This document shows positions 26,364 through 36,090 of a DNA stretch of 64,000 nucleotides, piece by piece (position 1 is the first letter of the stretch; each line of letters opens with the position of its first letter). The notes under the pieces were generated by a model that was not told the DNA's origin, did not search any database, and saw nothing but the letters and a program-made list of their open reading frames with translations. The position numbers and the translations under genes were made by a program. The stretch is from SIG589 sp964566175 (GTDB taxonomy: Bacteria; Bacillota; Clostridia; Oscillospirales; Acutalibacteraceae). The stretch lies in assembly GCA_964566175.1 (NCBI GenBank), contig CAZMHU010000001.1:1-64000 (forward strand), in the 5' to 3' direction.

Positions 26364-26395
26364 CTTAAAGCCGACGGGGTATTTGCCCCGTCAGC
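26364..26395 (-). terminator. Hairpin between sepF and divIVA, possible attenuator
   Basis: A 10-bp stem (26370-26379 with 26386-26395) and a 6-base loop, followed on the minus strand by TTTAAGACTTTTTT. The T run is broken, so partial termination is likely, lowering divIVA and ileS expression relative to sepF. Confidence 0.65.
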
Positions 26396-26401
26396 CTGTT
26401 A

Positions 26402-26881
26402 TTAAAGATACAAATTTCCGCTTTCAAAATCATCAAGCATAAGTTCACCCATAACGTTTACGTCATCGGGTGTAACAATAAAGGTGCTGTTTGCGATTTT
26501 CTTTATATTGCCCTTGTTAGCATAGGCAACGCCGCTCAAAAAGTCGATTATTCGGCGAGAAGTATCACGGTTTGCCGATTCGAGATTGAGCACAACGGTC
26601 TTCTTTTCGTTTAAATGGTCTGCGACCGATGGAACATCCTCAAAACGCTCCGGTTTGCAAAGGACGACCTGCATTTGCGATGCGCCCTGTGCGGCATAAC
26701 TTACAACCTTTTTGCTCGAACCACCCTGAAAAAGTCGGGGCACGGGTTCACGTTTGATTTTCGGCTGAGGTTCTTCCTTTATGACCTCTTCTTCATCTTC
26801 GTCCTCTTCGATTTCGTAATCGTCCTCGTAATCGTCATCCTGTTGAGAAAATACCTTTTTCATATCATCGAAAAATCCCAT
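26402..26881 (-). CDS. sepF: Cell division protein SepF
   Basis: A 159-residue protein. An N-terminal amphipathic helix (MGFFDDMKKVF) for membrane binding is followed by an acidic linker of about 30 residues and the SepF core (QVVLCKPERFEDVPSVADHL, RIIDFLSGVAYA, FIVTPDDVNV). SepF tethers and bundles FtsZ filaments at the septum. AAAGGAG precedes the ATG. It lies between ylmE and divIVA as in other Gram-positive bacteria. Confidence 0.95.
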   Translation of the reverse strand: MGFFDDMKKVFSQQDDDYEDDYEIEEDEDEEEVIKEEPQPKIKREPVPRLFQGGSSKKVVSYAAQGASQMQVVLCKPERFEDVPSVADHLNEKKTVVLNLESANRDTSRRIIDFLSGVAYANKGNIKKIANSTFIVTPDDVNVMGELMLDDFESGNLYL

Positions 26882-26900
26882 AACAGTTTCTCCTTTTGCT

Positions 26901-27608
26901 TTAATTTCTTTTTCCGAATAACGCAGTGCCTATACGCACGATGTTTGCTCCGCATTCAACAGCAAGGTCATAATCGTCAGACATTCCCATTGAAAGATAT
27001 AATATATCTCTATTATCTGTTTTTTTGCTCCGTATGTCAACAAAAATATCATAAAGTTGTCTAAAAAATGCTTTCTGTACGGTTTTATCGGTACAAACCG
27101 GCGGTATGGACATAATGCCGCGCACACGTACGCCGCTTATTTTTTCAACCTCTTCAAGCACTGTGTATATCTCGATCGGAGCAAAGCCGGATTTGCTTTC
27201 CTCGTTTCCTATGTTGACTTCAAGCAATATATCCATCGTTTTACCGCACTTTTCACACTCAGCGCCGATTTTCTCGGCGAGGTGCAAAGAATCGACCGAC
27301 TCTATCATTTCAACGCGGTTTATGACATCTTTGACCTTATTGGTCTGCAAATGACCTATAAAATGGCGGTGTACCGTGCGGTCAACCGCATCATCCTTTG
27401 AAAGCATTTCCTGCACTCGGTTTTCACCGATATAAGAAATTCCTTTTGATACTGCATAGTTTATATTCTCGGACGGAACGGTTTTTGTTGCGGCAAGCAG
27501 AATTATATCACTCGCACTGCGACCGGATTTTTCCGCCGCCGCAGAAATCCGGTCTTTAATTTCCGCAAAATTGCGGTCAAAACAATCAGCGAATGATTTT
27601 TCCGTCAT
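26901..27608 (-). CDS. ylmE: YggS-family pyridoxal phosphate homeostasis protein (YlmE)
   Basis: A 235-residue PLP-binding protein with an alanine-racemase-like barrel. The PLP lysine lies in LLAATKTVP, and the family segments GENRVQE, HFIGHLQTNK and LSMGMSDDYDLA are present. It regulates PLP and amino-acid/keto-acid balance rather than catalysing a known step. Its N-terminal 23 bp overlap the end of the HlyD-like gene. Confidence 0.93.
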   Translation of the reverse strand: MTEKSFADCFDRNFAEIKDRISAAAEKSGRSASDIILLAATKTVPSENINYAVSKGISYIGENRVQEMLSKDDAVDRTVHRHFIGHLQTNKVKDVINRVEMIESVDSLHLAEKIGAECEKCGKTMDILLEVNIGNEESKSGFAPIEIYTVLEEVEKISGVRVRGIMSIPPVCTDKTVQKAFFRQLYDIFVDIRSKKTDNRDILYLSMGMSDDYDLAVECGANIVRIGTALFGKRN

Positions 27609-28809
27609 AGATATTTCGTCCCTTCTCTATTACTTCATCATACAGACGCAAGGTATCTTCCGAAGCGTTGTTATCCGCTTTGCAGAGTGTGTATCCGTCG
27701 GTCGAATGAATAATTTCAACCGTTACAAACCTTGCCTGCATACCCGAAATGACATAAACACCTGTTTTACCGTCAACAATACGCACTGCCTTATTGCTGA
27801 CTCGCAATCCTTCGTATGTACCGGTGACAAGTGTTATCGGTAATGTTCTCATCGCCGCAAGATCGCCGTTCATATTCTGACAGGCAAAAACCAGAACGGC
27901 ACGGTCATCATCGCCCAGATTAACGGCGTCGACCGTAACTTTCAGTTCATCTGCCGATTTGAGTGTTGTTTTTACTGTTGCCGTATCGCCGACCTTGAAG
28001 TTTGCCGCCTCTTTAAGCGTTACGGTACAGGCGATATACCAAGTGTAATCCGAAACGATTTTTCCGACGGTATTCTCGGCAGGCTCTTCCGCACTCAATC
28101 CGTCAAGCAGACTCGGAGTCAAACTGTCTACCGTATCGGGTGTCAGCACCGATTCAAGTCCGTCCGCAGTGGAAACGAAATATCCCGATGCGTCCGAATA
28201 TATTCCCGCAACGGCGGCTGGAGCGGATGCACTCAGCGAGTCATACTGTGCCTGAAGAGAGGCAATAATCGCCGAATAGTCCTGTTCTTCGCCTGTTGCT
28301 ATTTTTTTACGGTTAAGCAGTTTTAAAAGTTCTGCGGAATATTCCGCGCTATCGTCGAAAACACCGTCTTGACACGAACCGATAAGCGACAGAAGAGCGG
28401 TGTTGATTTTTGTATTAAGAAGGTCGATATCGACCGCCTCGGTATTGTTATAACTCTGCACCTCGCTTATAGATGCGAGTTTCTTTGCAAGGGCGTTCAT
28501 ATCACTGTAAAACTGAACATCCTGCTGTGAATTATATAAATTGGCGATAATTCCGTTTTTGGAAACCTTTTCGCCGTCGGCAACGGTGTAATAACGCACA
28601 CCCTGCACATCGGATGTGATAACACGTTCGTCGCGTATTATCATTCCCGTTGTCTGTATTCCGTCATAAGCCGAGTAATATACGGCTGTACCTGTGGTGA
28701 GGGGCATAAGGGCGGCGAACGCCTGATAAACGAAGTATACCGCAAACAGTGCGACAAGCAAAAAGGTTACGACCTTTCCGCCAAATCCTACCGGCGCTTT
28801 ATCCTTCAT
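27586..28809 (-). CDS. HlyD-like membrane-anchored protein of unknown function
   Basis: A 407-residue protein with one N-terminal transmembrane helix (VVTFLLVALFAVYFVYQAFA) and a large extracellular part. The latter resembles HlyD/membrane-fusion proteins: a barrel-sandwich half (YYTVADGEKVSKNGIIANLY), a helical hairpin of about 130 residues and a C-terminal second half. No transporter gene is adjacent, so it is not an obvious exporter partner. The position between miaA and ylmE suggests a cell-envelope or division role, but that is inference. It overlaps miaA by 11 bp. Confidence 0.75.
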   Translation of the reverse strand: MKDKAPVGFGGKVVTFLLVALFAVYFVYQAFAALMPLTTGTAVYYSAYDGIQTTGMIIRDERVITSDVQGVRYYTVADGEKVSKNGIIANLYNSQQDVQFYSDMNALAKKLASISEVQSYNNTEAVDIDLLNTKINTALLSLIGSCQDGVFDDSAEYSAELLKLLNRKKIATGEEQDYSAIIASLQAQYDSLSASAPAAVAGIYSDASGYFVSTADGLESVLTPDTVDSLTPSLLDGLSAEEPAENTVGKIVSDYTWYIACTVTLKEAANFKVGDTATVKTTLKSADELKVTVDAVNLGDDDRAVLVFACQNMNGDLAAMRTLPITLVTGTYEGLRVSNKAVRIVDGKTGVYVISGMQARFVTVEIIHSTDGYTLCKADNNASEDTLRLYDEVIEKGRNIYDGKIIR

Positions 28810-29731
28810 TTTTCTCCCTCCCGATAATTTTCAGTGCCGATTTGAAAACGTCTTCCTCATCGGCATATATCCAATTTATTCTTTCATCACGCCTAAACCA
28901 CGTGAGTTGACGTTTAGCGTATCGACGCGTTTCGCGCTTTAAAACCTCAACCGCCTCGCAAAGGTTGCACTCCCCACGTAAAAAAGGAAACAGTTCTTTA
29001 TGACCTATTGCCTGTGCACTTCCGCCGCGGTTAAGTTCAAAACAACGCTTTGCTTCTTCAAGCAAACCGCATTCCAGCATACTGTCAACACGCAAGTTTA
29101 TACGGTCATATAAACGCTGTCGGTCACGAAATGTTATTCCTATAATAACAGTGTCATAAGGCGATGGAAGTTCCTTGGAAAGTCGGTTCTGTTCCGTAAC
29201 GGTCTTCCCTGTTTGCTCATACACTTCAAACGCGCGTATGATACGTCTGCGGTCGTTTTCGTGAAGTCGCTCTGCGGTGTCTTTATCAAACTCAGAAAGG
29301 CGTCTTAACATTTCACTGCCTCCGACAGCATCGAACTCACGTTCGAGAGTTTGACGACAATGCGGGTCAAAACGCTGTTCGAAAAAGGTCGTATTATCAA
29401 TAAGCGAGTTTACATAAAGTCCTGTTCCGCCAACCAATATTGGCTGCTTTTCTCGGCTGTATATATCGTTTATGGCGTTTTTAGCCAAGTTTACATAATC
29501 CGCAACGGTACACTCATCTTCGGGTGGCATAATTTCCATCAAAAAATGTGGTATGCCCTGCCTTTCTTCCTCTGACGGAACAGCCGATGCAATAGGCATA
29601 GAGCGGTATATCTGCATCGAATCGGCAGAAACGATTTCACCGCTTAGATGTTTTGCGAGTTCAACCGACAACGCCGTTTTTCCCGATGCGGTTGGGCCTA
29701 CCACCGCAATAAGAGGTATTTTCTTTTCCAT
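28799..29731 (-). CDS. miaA: tRNA dimethylallyltransferase
   Basis: A 310-residue enzyme that transfers a dimethylallyl group to N6 of adenosine 37 in tRNAs reading U-starting codons. The P-loop GPTASGKTAL, the VSADSMQIYR segment and the GGTGLYVNSL motif are diagnostic. Its product is the substrate of MiaB, encoded further upstream in the same cluster. The start overlaps the mutL stop by one base. Confidence 0.96.
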   Translation of the reverse strand: MEKKIPLIAVVGPTASGKTALSVELAKHLSGEIVSADSMQIYRSMPIASAVPSEEERQGIPHFLMEIMPPEDECTVADYVNLAKNAINDIYSREKQPILVGGTGLYVNSLIDNTTFFEQRFDPHCRQTLEREFDAVGGSEMLRRLSEFDKDTAERLHENDRRRIIRAFEVYEQTGKTVTEQNRLSKELPSPYDTVIIGITFRDRQRLYDRINLRVDSMLECGLLEEAKRCFELNRGGSAQAIGHKELFPFLRGECNLCEAVEVLKRETRRYAKRQLTWFRRDERINWIYADEEDVFKSALKIIGREKNEG

Positions 29732-31605
29732 TACTGAATCCTGCCAAACTGTTTTTCGATTTCACGTCGTGTGAGCCGCATTGCAACAGGTCTGCCGTGT
29801 GGGCAGTACATAATATCTTTAGACGAAAGCACCCTTGCGGCTAACTCGGTAAGTTCGCGCTCGGTAGAAAGATTGCCCGCCTTTATCGCACTGCGACAGG
29901 CGACAATATGATAAATATCGTCTATACGTTCAAGTTGCGCCTTGCCGGTTTTTATGATACTCTCGGCGATTTCCGCAACGGCGGATTTAATATCGGCATC
30001 TGCCAATACGGACGGAACGGCACTCACAAGGACACTGCCGTTTCCAAAATCCTCAACCTCAAAACCGATTTTTTCCAAAAGTTCCGGATTTTCGGTTATA
30101 GCGTTATACTCGTTTTTTTGCAATGTCACGGGAATTGCCGACAAAAGCAACTGTTTTTGCGGCGTTTCCTCGGATTTAAGTTTTTCAAACAAAATGCGCT
30201 CGTGCGCGGCGTGCTTGTCCACCAAATAAAGTTCGTTATCTTTTTCGACAACGATATATGTTTTAAAGGCTTCGCCGACAAAACGGATTTCGACCGTCTC
30301 CTCGGGTTCTGCCGTATTTTCAATATTTTTTGAAACCGCGGGCAGCACCGTCTTTATTTGCGGTTCTTCTTCCACATATATATCGACCGACGGTTTTTTC
30401 GGAATAATACTTTCCGTTTTTTCAAAATCGGTACGTGTGAATAGCGGCTTCTGCACATCGGAAAGCATACTGACCGCAGGTGTTTTAGGCGCTTCACGCT
30501 CTGTTTTCACGGGTTCTCTTTTCGGTGTCGGCAAAACCGTTTGCATGAACTGCTCAACCGTCATATGATCAAAACGCGGCTTTTCAGCGGGTTTTAACTT
30601 CATTTCGGGGCGGGTATCACCAACCGAAAGAGCGGTTTTAACGGCATAGTATATACAGGAAAACACACGCTTTTCGTCCGCAAATCGCACCTCAGTTTTT
30701 GCAGGATGAACATTGACGTCCACTGTACCGAAAGGCACGGTTATGTTCAGCACGCAATACGGAAACTTGCCCACCATTGCGCTGTTTTTATAAGCCTGTT
30801 CCAATGCGGCGCAGGCAGTGCCCGATTTAACAAGACGTCCGTTCAAAAAGAAAAACTGACCGTTTCTGTTAGGACGGCAATGCACCGGCACACAGACAAA
30901 TCCACTCACCGAAACACCGTCCTGTGTGTTTTCGGCAGGTATAAGACCGCTGTGATAATCACGTCCCAAAACCGCATAAATTGCGGAAGAAAGTTTACCG
31001 TCACCCGATGTTGTTAAAACATTTTTGCCGTCACGGATAAAACGAAAGACGATTTCCGGATGAGAAAGCGCAACGCGATCCATAATCTGTCCAACGGCGT
31101 TTGATTCGGTGGCATCGGTCTTTAAAAATTTCATACGTGCGGGAGTATTGTAAAAAAGGTCACGGACGATAATAGTTGTGCCCTTTGGCGCACCGGCATC
31201 TCCGATTTCCTGCTCTTCCCCGCCGAATATTGCATATTTTGTGCCGATTTCGTCATCCTCTGTGCAGGTCAGGAGTTCCACCCTCGCGACCGAACAAACA
31301 GCGGCAAGCGCTTCACCTCTGAAACCGAGCGTTTCGATTTTATTAAGGTCTGAGTCTGTTTTTATTTTGCTTGTGGCGTGGCGAAGAAAGGCGGTTTTTA
31401 CGTCCTCACGTGCTATGCCACAACCATTATCGGTCACGCGCATATACGTAACGCCGCCATGCTGAATTTCAACGGTTATCGCCGTTGCACCCGCGTCTAT
31501 TGAATTTTCGACGAGTTCCTTTATTACGGATGCAGGACGCTCGACGACCTCACCTGCCGCAATAAGTTCCGCAACGTTTTTCGGCAACACGTTAATTTTC
31601 GCCAT
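29731..31605 (-). CDS. mutL: DNA mismatch repair protein MutL
   Basis: A 624-residue GHKL ATPase and likely endonuclease of mismatch repair. The N-terminal motifs are ELVENSIDAGA, DNGCGI and TLGFRGEAL; a variable linker follows (about residues 330-440). The C-terminal domain has DKHAAHERILFE, matching the metal-binding DxHAxxExxxxE endonuclease motif expected in species without MutH. It is downstream of mutS and upstream of miaA. Confidence 0.97.
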   Translation of the reverse strand: MAKINVLPKNVAELIAAGEVVERPASVIKELVENSIDAGATAITVEIQHGGVTYMRVTDNGCGIAREDVKTAFLRHATSKIKTDSDLNKIETLGFRGEALAAVCSVARVELLTCTEDDEIGTKYAIFGGEEQEIGDAGAPKGTTIIVRDLFYNTPARMKFLKTDATESNAVGQIMDRVALSHPEIVFRFIRDGKNVLTTSGDGKLSSAIYAVLGRDYHSGLIPAENTQDGVSVSGFVCVPVHCRPNRNGQFFFLNGRLVKSGTACAALEQAYKNSAMVGKFPYCVLNITVPFGTVDVNVHPAKTEVRFADEKRVFSCIYYAVKTALSVGDTRPEMKLKPAEKPRFDHMTVEQFMQTVLPTPKREPVKTEREAPKTPAVSMLSDVQKPLFTRTDFEKTESIIPKKPSVDIYVEEEPQIKTVLPAVSKNIENTAEPEETVEIRFVGEAFKTYIVVEKDNELYLVDKHAAHERILFEKLKSEETPQKQLLLSAIPVTLQKNEYNAITENPELLEKIGFEVEDFGNGSVLVSAVPSVLADADIKSAVAEIAESIIKTGKAQLERIDDIYHIVACRSAIKAGNLSTERELTELAARVLSSKDIMYCPHGRPVAMRLTRREIEKQFGRIQ

Positions 31606-31631
31606 TTTTCACCACTCTTTTCGTTTTGGGT

Positions 31632-34229
31632 TTATACCGATTTTGCTTTATCGATCAGACTGTGAAGCACATTCATACACTCAATGGGTGTAAGTGTGTT
31701 CACATCAAGATTTTTAAGTTCTTTTAATATCTCGGAGGCGGACTGCACTTCAAGCGGAATCTGTACCTCATCACGCGGCTGAACGCGGTTCACCGTTATG
31801 CCCTCCGAGAGCACATCTTTGAGGATTGCCTTTGCGCGGAGTATTACCTTATCAGGTATGCCCGAGAGTTTCGCAACCTCAATACCGTAACTGTCATCCG
31901 CGCCGCCGCGAACTATACGGCGAAGGAATGTTATATCGTCGCCGCGTTTTTTAACGGCTATATTATAGTTTTTAACACCCTTTATCTCATCTTCCAGTTG
32001 TATAAGTTCGTGATAATGAGTGGCAAAAAGCGTTTTAGCACCGATACGTTTTTGGTCGGCAACATATTCGAGAACCGCACGTGCTATCGCCATTCCGTCA
32101 AAGGTCGCCGTTCCGCGTCCGATTTCGTCGAAAATGATAAGACTGTTCTTTGTTGCATTTTTCAGAATATATGCAACCTCATTCATTTCGACCATAAAGG
32201 TTGACTGTCCCGACGCCAAATCGTCCGACGCGCCGACGCGGGTATATATTGCATCGACTGTGCCGATATTTGCCGACTGTGCCGGAACGAAACAGCCAAT
32301 CTGTGCCATAAGAGTTATTATAGCAACCTGACGCATATATGTTGATTTACCCGCCATATTCGGGCCTGTTATAAGGGCACAGCGGTTATCGCCGCAATCA
32401 AGCAGTGTATCGTTCGAAACAAAAGGTGTTTTTATGATCTGTTCCACAACAGGATGTCTTCCGCCGACAATACTGATACTTCCCTCGGTATTGAGCACGG
32501 GACAACAGTAGGAATTTGCAACCGAAACACCCGCAAAAGAGCAAAGCACATCAAGAGCCGCTATAGCCGATGCAGTCGCCTGAACTCGCAAAAGTTCCGC
32601 CGCAACCTTTTTTCTCACATCGTCGAAAATTCTGAACTCGATTTCCTTAACACGTTCCTTAGCACCGAGAATTTTACCCTCCAGAGTTTTAAGTTCATCG
32701 GTTATGAAACGTTCTCCGTTTGTCAAGGTTTGTTTACGCATATAATCTTCGGGTACGCGGTCAAGGTATGAATTTGAAACCTCAATATAATATCCGAAAA
32801 CCTTATTATAGCGTATTCTCAAATTTTTAATTCCCGTACGCTCGCGCTCGCGCGCTTCAATAGCAGTCAGATACTCCGAACCGTTGTTAACGATTTCTCT
32901 GAGTTCGTCCACCTCGGCGTTATATCCGTCTTTGATTATTCCGCCCTCACGGACAATCGCCGGAGCATCGGGGTCTATCGCATTGTCGATTAGTTTTTTA
33001 ATATCGTCAAGTGTGTCGATTTTTTCGCAAAGCGTTTTAAGCAAACGGCTTTGAACGTTTGAAAGCACACTTTTTATCAGCGGAAAACGGTTGGCGGTTT
33101 CGGCAATTGCAAGCAGTTCCTTTCCACTTGCCGTTCCGTAAACAACACGCGATATCAAGCGCTCGATATCCTTAATTCCGGAAAGATACTCCGTGGTTTC
33201 TCCGAGCAACATACAGTCCGAGACAAGTTCGTTTACCGCGTTAAGACGAAGGGTTATTTCGGCAATATTTTTAAGCGGCTGTTCAATCCAACCGCGTATC
33301 AAACGCTTGCCCATAGGTGTTTTGGTTTTATCAAGCACACCCAAAAGCGAGCCGCGTTTTGAATGACCGCGCATTGTTTCGAAAAGTTCGAGATTATGTA
33401 TTGCCGAAACATCAAGTTTCATATAACTTGTCTGATTATAGCAGTTTATACTGCTGACAGCCGAAACCTGACTGAGTTGAGTTCTGTAGAGATAGCAAAG
33501 CGTTGCACCTATTGCGCTAACGGCAGAAGTGCCGCACTCAACCGACAGGTTTGCAAGGCTGTTGACCTTAAAGTGTTCACAGGCTATTCGCTCCGAGTGT
33601 TCGGCATCAAAATCGGCTGTTTCCAAAACCGTTAAAAGGCAGGCAAGGCGTTCTTTAATATATTCGCACACAGTGCCTTTTGTTTCGATTGTTTTATCAC
33701 ACAAAACCTCACTTGGTGCAAAGCGACCGATTTCATCACAAACACGCTGTTCGAGATTATCCCCCGAAATTTCGGTCACGTTCATCTGCCCTGTGGAAAT
33801 ATCCGTAAAGCAAAGGCCTACAGTGCTTTCACCGAAGTATACCGAACAGAGATAGTTATTTTTCCCCTCTTCAAGCATACTATCCTCGGTAACCGTACCG
33901 GGGGTTATAATGCGGACAATATCGCGCTTGACAAGTCCCTTGGCAGTCGACGGGTCTTCAACCTGCTCACATATGGCAATTTTATAACCGCGTTCAACCA
34001 ATCGGGCAATATAAGACTCACAACTGTGATAAGGCACGCCGCACATCGGTGCACGCTCTTCCTGTCCACAGTCGCGTCCGGTCAAAACAAGGTCAAGTTC
34101 CTCCGAGACAAGGCGGGCGTCATCAAAAAACATCTCATAAAAATCGCCCAATCGGAAAAACAATATGCAATCCTTGTTCCTTTCCTTTATATCAAGATAC
34201 TGGCGCATCATAGGTGAAAGTTCAGCCAA
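31632..34229 (-). CDS. mutS: DNA mismatch recognition protein MutS
   Basis: An 865-residue mismatch-binding ATPase. The N-terminal mismatch domain opens with MMRQYLDIKERNKDCILFFR and contains the F-x-E mismatch reading motif (FYEMFFDDA). The C-terminal ATPase has the Walker A segment TGPNMAGKSTYMRQ, the signature STFMVEM and the Walker B LIIFDEIGRGT. Full length for MutS1. It lies 26 bp upstream of mutL. Confidence 0.98.
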   Translation of the reverse strand: MAELSPMMRQYLDIKERNKDCILFFRLGDFYEMFFDDARLVSEELDLVLTGRDCGQEERAPMCGVPYHSCESYIARLVERGYKIAICEQVEDPSTAKGLVKRDIVRIITPGTVTEDSMLEEGKNNYLCSVYFGESTVGLCFTDISTGQMNVTEISGDNLEQRVCDEIGRFAPSEVLCDKTIETKGTVCEYIKERLACLLTVLETADFDAEHSERIACEHFKVNSLANLSVECGTSAVSAIGATLCYLYRTQLSQVSAVSSINCYNQTSYMKLDVSAIHNLELFETMRGHSKRGSLLGVLDKTKTPMGKRLIRGWIEQPLKNIAEITLRLNAVNELVSDCMLLGETTEYLSGIKDIERLISRVVYGTASGKELLAIAETANRFPLIKSVLSNVQSRLLKTLCEKIDTLDDIKKLIDNAIDPDAPAIVREGGIIKDGYNAEVDELREIVNNGSEYLTAIEARERERTGIKNLRIRYNKVFGYYIEVSNSYLDRVPEDYMRKQTLTNGERFITDELKTLEGKILGAKERVKEIEFRIFDDVRKKVAAELLRVQATASAIAALDVLCSFAGVSVANSYCCPVLNTEGSISIVGGRHPVVEQIIKTPFVSNDTLLDCGDNRCALITGPNMAGKSTYMRQVAIITLMAQIGCFVPAQSANIGTVDAIYTRVGASDDLASGQSTFMVEMNEVAYILKNATKNSLIIFDEIGRGTATFDGMAIARAVLEYVADQKRIGAKTLFATHYHELIQLEDEIKGVKNYNIAVKKRGDDITFLRRIVRGGADDSYGIEVAKLSGIPDKVILRAKAILKDVLSEGITVNRVQPRDEVQIPLEVQSASEILKELKNLDVNTLTPIECMNVLHSLIDKAKSV

Positions 34230-34260
34230 TTTTTTACACTCCCTCGGTGTTTTTTATCTG

Positions 34261-34668
34261 TCAGTGACAGCCTCCGCAGGTTGCACAACTTCCGCTGCAA
34301 CCCGATGCGTGCGGGTCACAAGTGGCGGGATCTTCGCCGTTTGCACACATAGTAATAATCATATTGACATCGTTTATGAGTTCATCCATTGCTGTTTTCG
34401 CATCGTTAAAACGAGTCATACTCTCGGTGCTCATAATTTTCGAATAGAGTTTGCGAAGTTTTTCGTTATACTCCTTTACGCGCTCATCGCTCTTCTCTTC
34501 GGAAGAAAGCTCACGCTCGAGCGACATACGGATAAGGTTAAATTCACCGATTTGCTGCTGAAGTGCTTCATCGGCATCATTAACCTCTTTTGCGGCAACA
34601 TAAGCTGCATATCTTTCATCCGCTTGTATAGCGGCACCGAGTTGTCTTGTAATTTCAATAACGTCCAT
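34261..34668 (-). CDS. YlbF/YmcA-family regulator with Cys-rich tail
   Basis: A 135-residue helical protein of the YlbF/YmcA family (MDVIEITRQLGAAIQADERY, FNLIRMSLERELSS). The last 20 residues are rich in Cys and Gly (CDPHASGCSGSCATCGGCH). In Bacillus the YlbF-YmcA-YaaT complex carries iron-sulfur clusters and guides RNase Y-dependent mRNA maturation. The place between miaB and mutS matches ymcA, which follows miaB (ymcB) in Bacillus. Cluster binding by this tail is inference. Confidence 0.85.
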   Translation of the reverse strand: MDVIEITRQLGAAIQADERYAAYVAAKEVNDADEALQQQIGEFNLIRMSLERELSSEEKSDERVKEYNEKLRKLYSKIMSTESMTRFNDAKTAMDELINDVNMIITMCANGEDPATCDPHASGCSGSCATCGGCH

Positions 34669-34683
34669 TTTAATTTTCTCCTT

Positions 34684-36090
34684 TTATATTATTGTACCGT
34701 GAAGTACATTTGATAACTCATCTACATGAAGGGTCAACTGCTTTCCGTAGAAAGAACTGTCCCCCTCAAATTCTATAACCACGTTGCCGTCGGTTCTGCC
34801 CGCCATAAGTCCGTCGGTTCTACCCTCGCCGTCACACAGTACGCGGAATTCCTTCCCGACCATATCGGAATAGTTTTCTTTGGATATTTTTTCCTGAACA
34901 GCGAGAAGTTCCGAAAACCATCTCCCCTTTTCTTCACGTGTTATGGGGTCATCCATAACGGCGGCAGGCGTACCAGCACGTCTGGAATAGATAAAGGTGA
35001 AAAGCGAAGTAAAGCGAACCTTTTTAATGATATCAAGCGTTGCCGAAAAGTCTTCATACGTCTCACCGGGGAAACCGACGATAATATCGCTCGTGAGCGA
35101 TATATCAGGCATTTTTTGCCGTGCATAATCAACAAGGTATAAATAACGCTCGGTATCATAGTGGCGGTTCATAAGTTTTAAAATTCGGTCACTTCCGCTT
35201 TGCAATGGCAAATGCAGATTATGACAAACCTTTTCGCAATCCGCCATAGCATCAAGCAGTTCCTCGGTGCAATCTTTCGGATGTGAAGTCATAAAGCGAA
35301 TTTTAAAATCGCCCTCAATATCGTTTATCATACGCAAAAGTTTTGCAAAGTTAACGCCATGCGTTTCGCCCTTGCCGTAGGAATTAACGTTTTGTCCCAA
35401 AAGGGTGATTTCGCGGAAACCCGATGCAACCATTTCCCGCACTTCCGAAAGCACCTGTTGCGGGTCGCGAGAATGTTCTCTGCCGCGGACATACGGCACG
35501 ATGCAGTATGTGCAGAAATTGTTACAGCCGTGCATTATGGGAAGCCAACCTTTAAGGTCACCGTCGCGGTGTATCGGCATCGACTCAACAATATCGCTGT
35601 CGGTTTCGGAAATCTCAAACACACGTTTTCCGTTAAAAAGAACGGTATATATAAACTCCGGCAGACGGTGTCTTGCGTGCGTTCCGAAAACAATATCAAC
35701 AAACGGATAACTTTTCTTGACGCGGTCGCAAACGGCCTGTTGCTGCACCATACAGCCACATATCGCTATTATCATTTCGGGACGGCGGCGCTTACAATGC
35801 TTTAAAGCACCCAAATTTCCGAAAACTCTCGCCTCGGCGTGTTCACGCACGGCACAGGTATTAAAAAGGACAAAATCTGCCTCATCTGTACTGTCCGTAA
35901 GGTCGTATCCCATCGCAACCAACAGACCTTTAATATGCTCGCTGTCGCTCACGTTCTGCTGACAGCCGTAGGTTTCAACACAGGCGGTCGGCGCACGTCC
36001 GTACTGCTCGCGCAGACGGTTATATACCCGTTGCATATATACCTTTTGCTCGGTCATAAGCGAAAAATCATTGTTTTTTTCAAAAATCAA
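34684..36090 (-). CDS. miaB: tRNA-2-methylthio-N6-dimethylallyladenosine synthase MiaB
   Basis: A 468-residue radical SAM methylthiotransferase that turns i6A37 into ms2i6A37 in tRNA. The N-terminal UPF0004 domain carries ETYGCQQNVSDSE and two more cluster cysteines (FNTCAVRE, ICGCMVQ). The radical SAM motif is CNNFCTYCIVPYVRGREHSRD split as CxxxCxxC, and a TRAM domain ends the protein. The start is a TTG at 36090 with GAGGAG eight bases upstream; an ATG at 36057 is less well placed. First gene of the long cluster. Confidence 0.95.
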   Translation of the reverse strand: MIFEKNNDFSLMTEQKVYMQRVYNRLREQYGRAPTACVETYGCQQNVSDSEHIKGLLVAMGYDLTDSTDEADFVLFNTCAVREHAEARVFGNLGALKHCKRRRPEMIIAICGCMVQQQAVCDRVKKSYPFVDIVFGTHARHRLPEFIYTVLFNGKRVFEISETDSDIVESMPIHRDGDLKGWLPIMHGCNNFCTYCIVPYVRGREHSRDPQQVLSEVREMVASGFREITLLGQNVNSYGKGETHGVNFAKLLRMINDIEGDFKIRFMTSHPKDCTEELLDAMADCEKVCHNLHLPLQSGSDRILKLMNRHYDTERYLYLVDYARQKMPDISLTSDIIVGFPGETYEDFSATLDIIKKVRFTSLFTFIYSRRAGTPAAVMDDPITREEKGRWFSELLAVQEKISKENYSDMVGKEFRVLCDGEGRTDGLMAGRTDGNVVIEFEGDSSFYGKQLTLHVDELSNVLHGTII

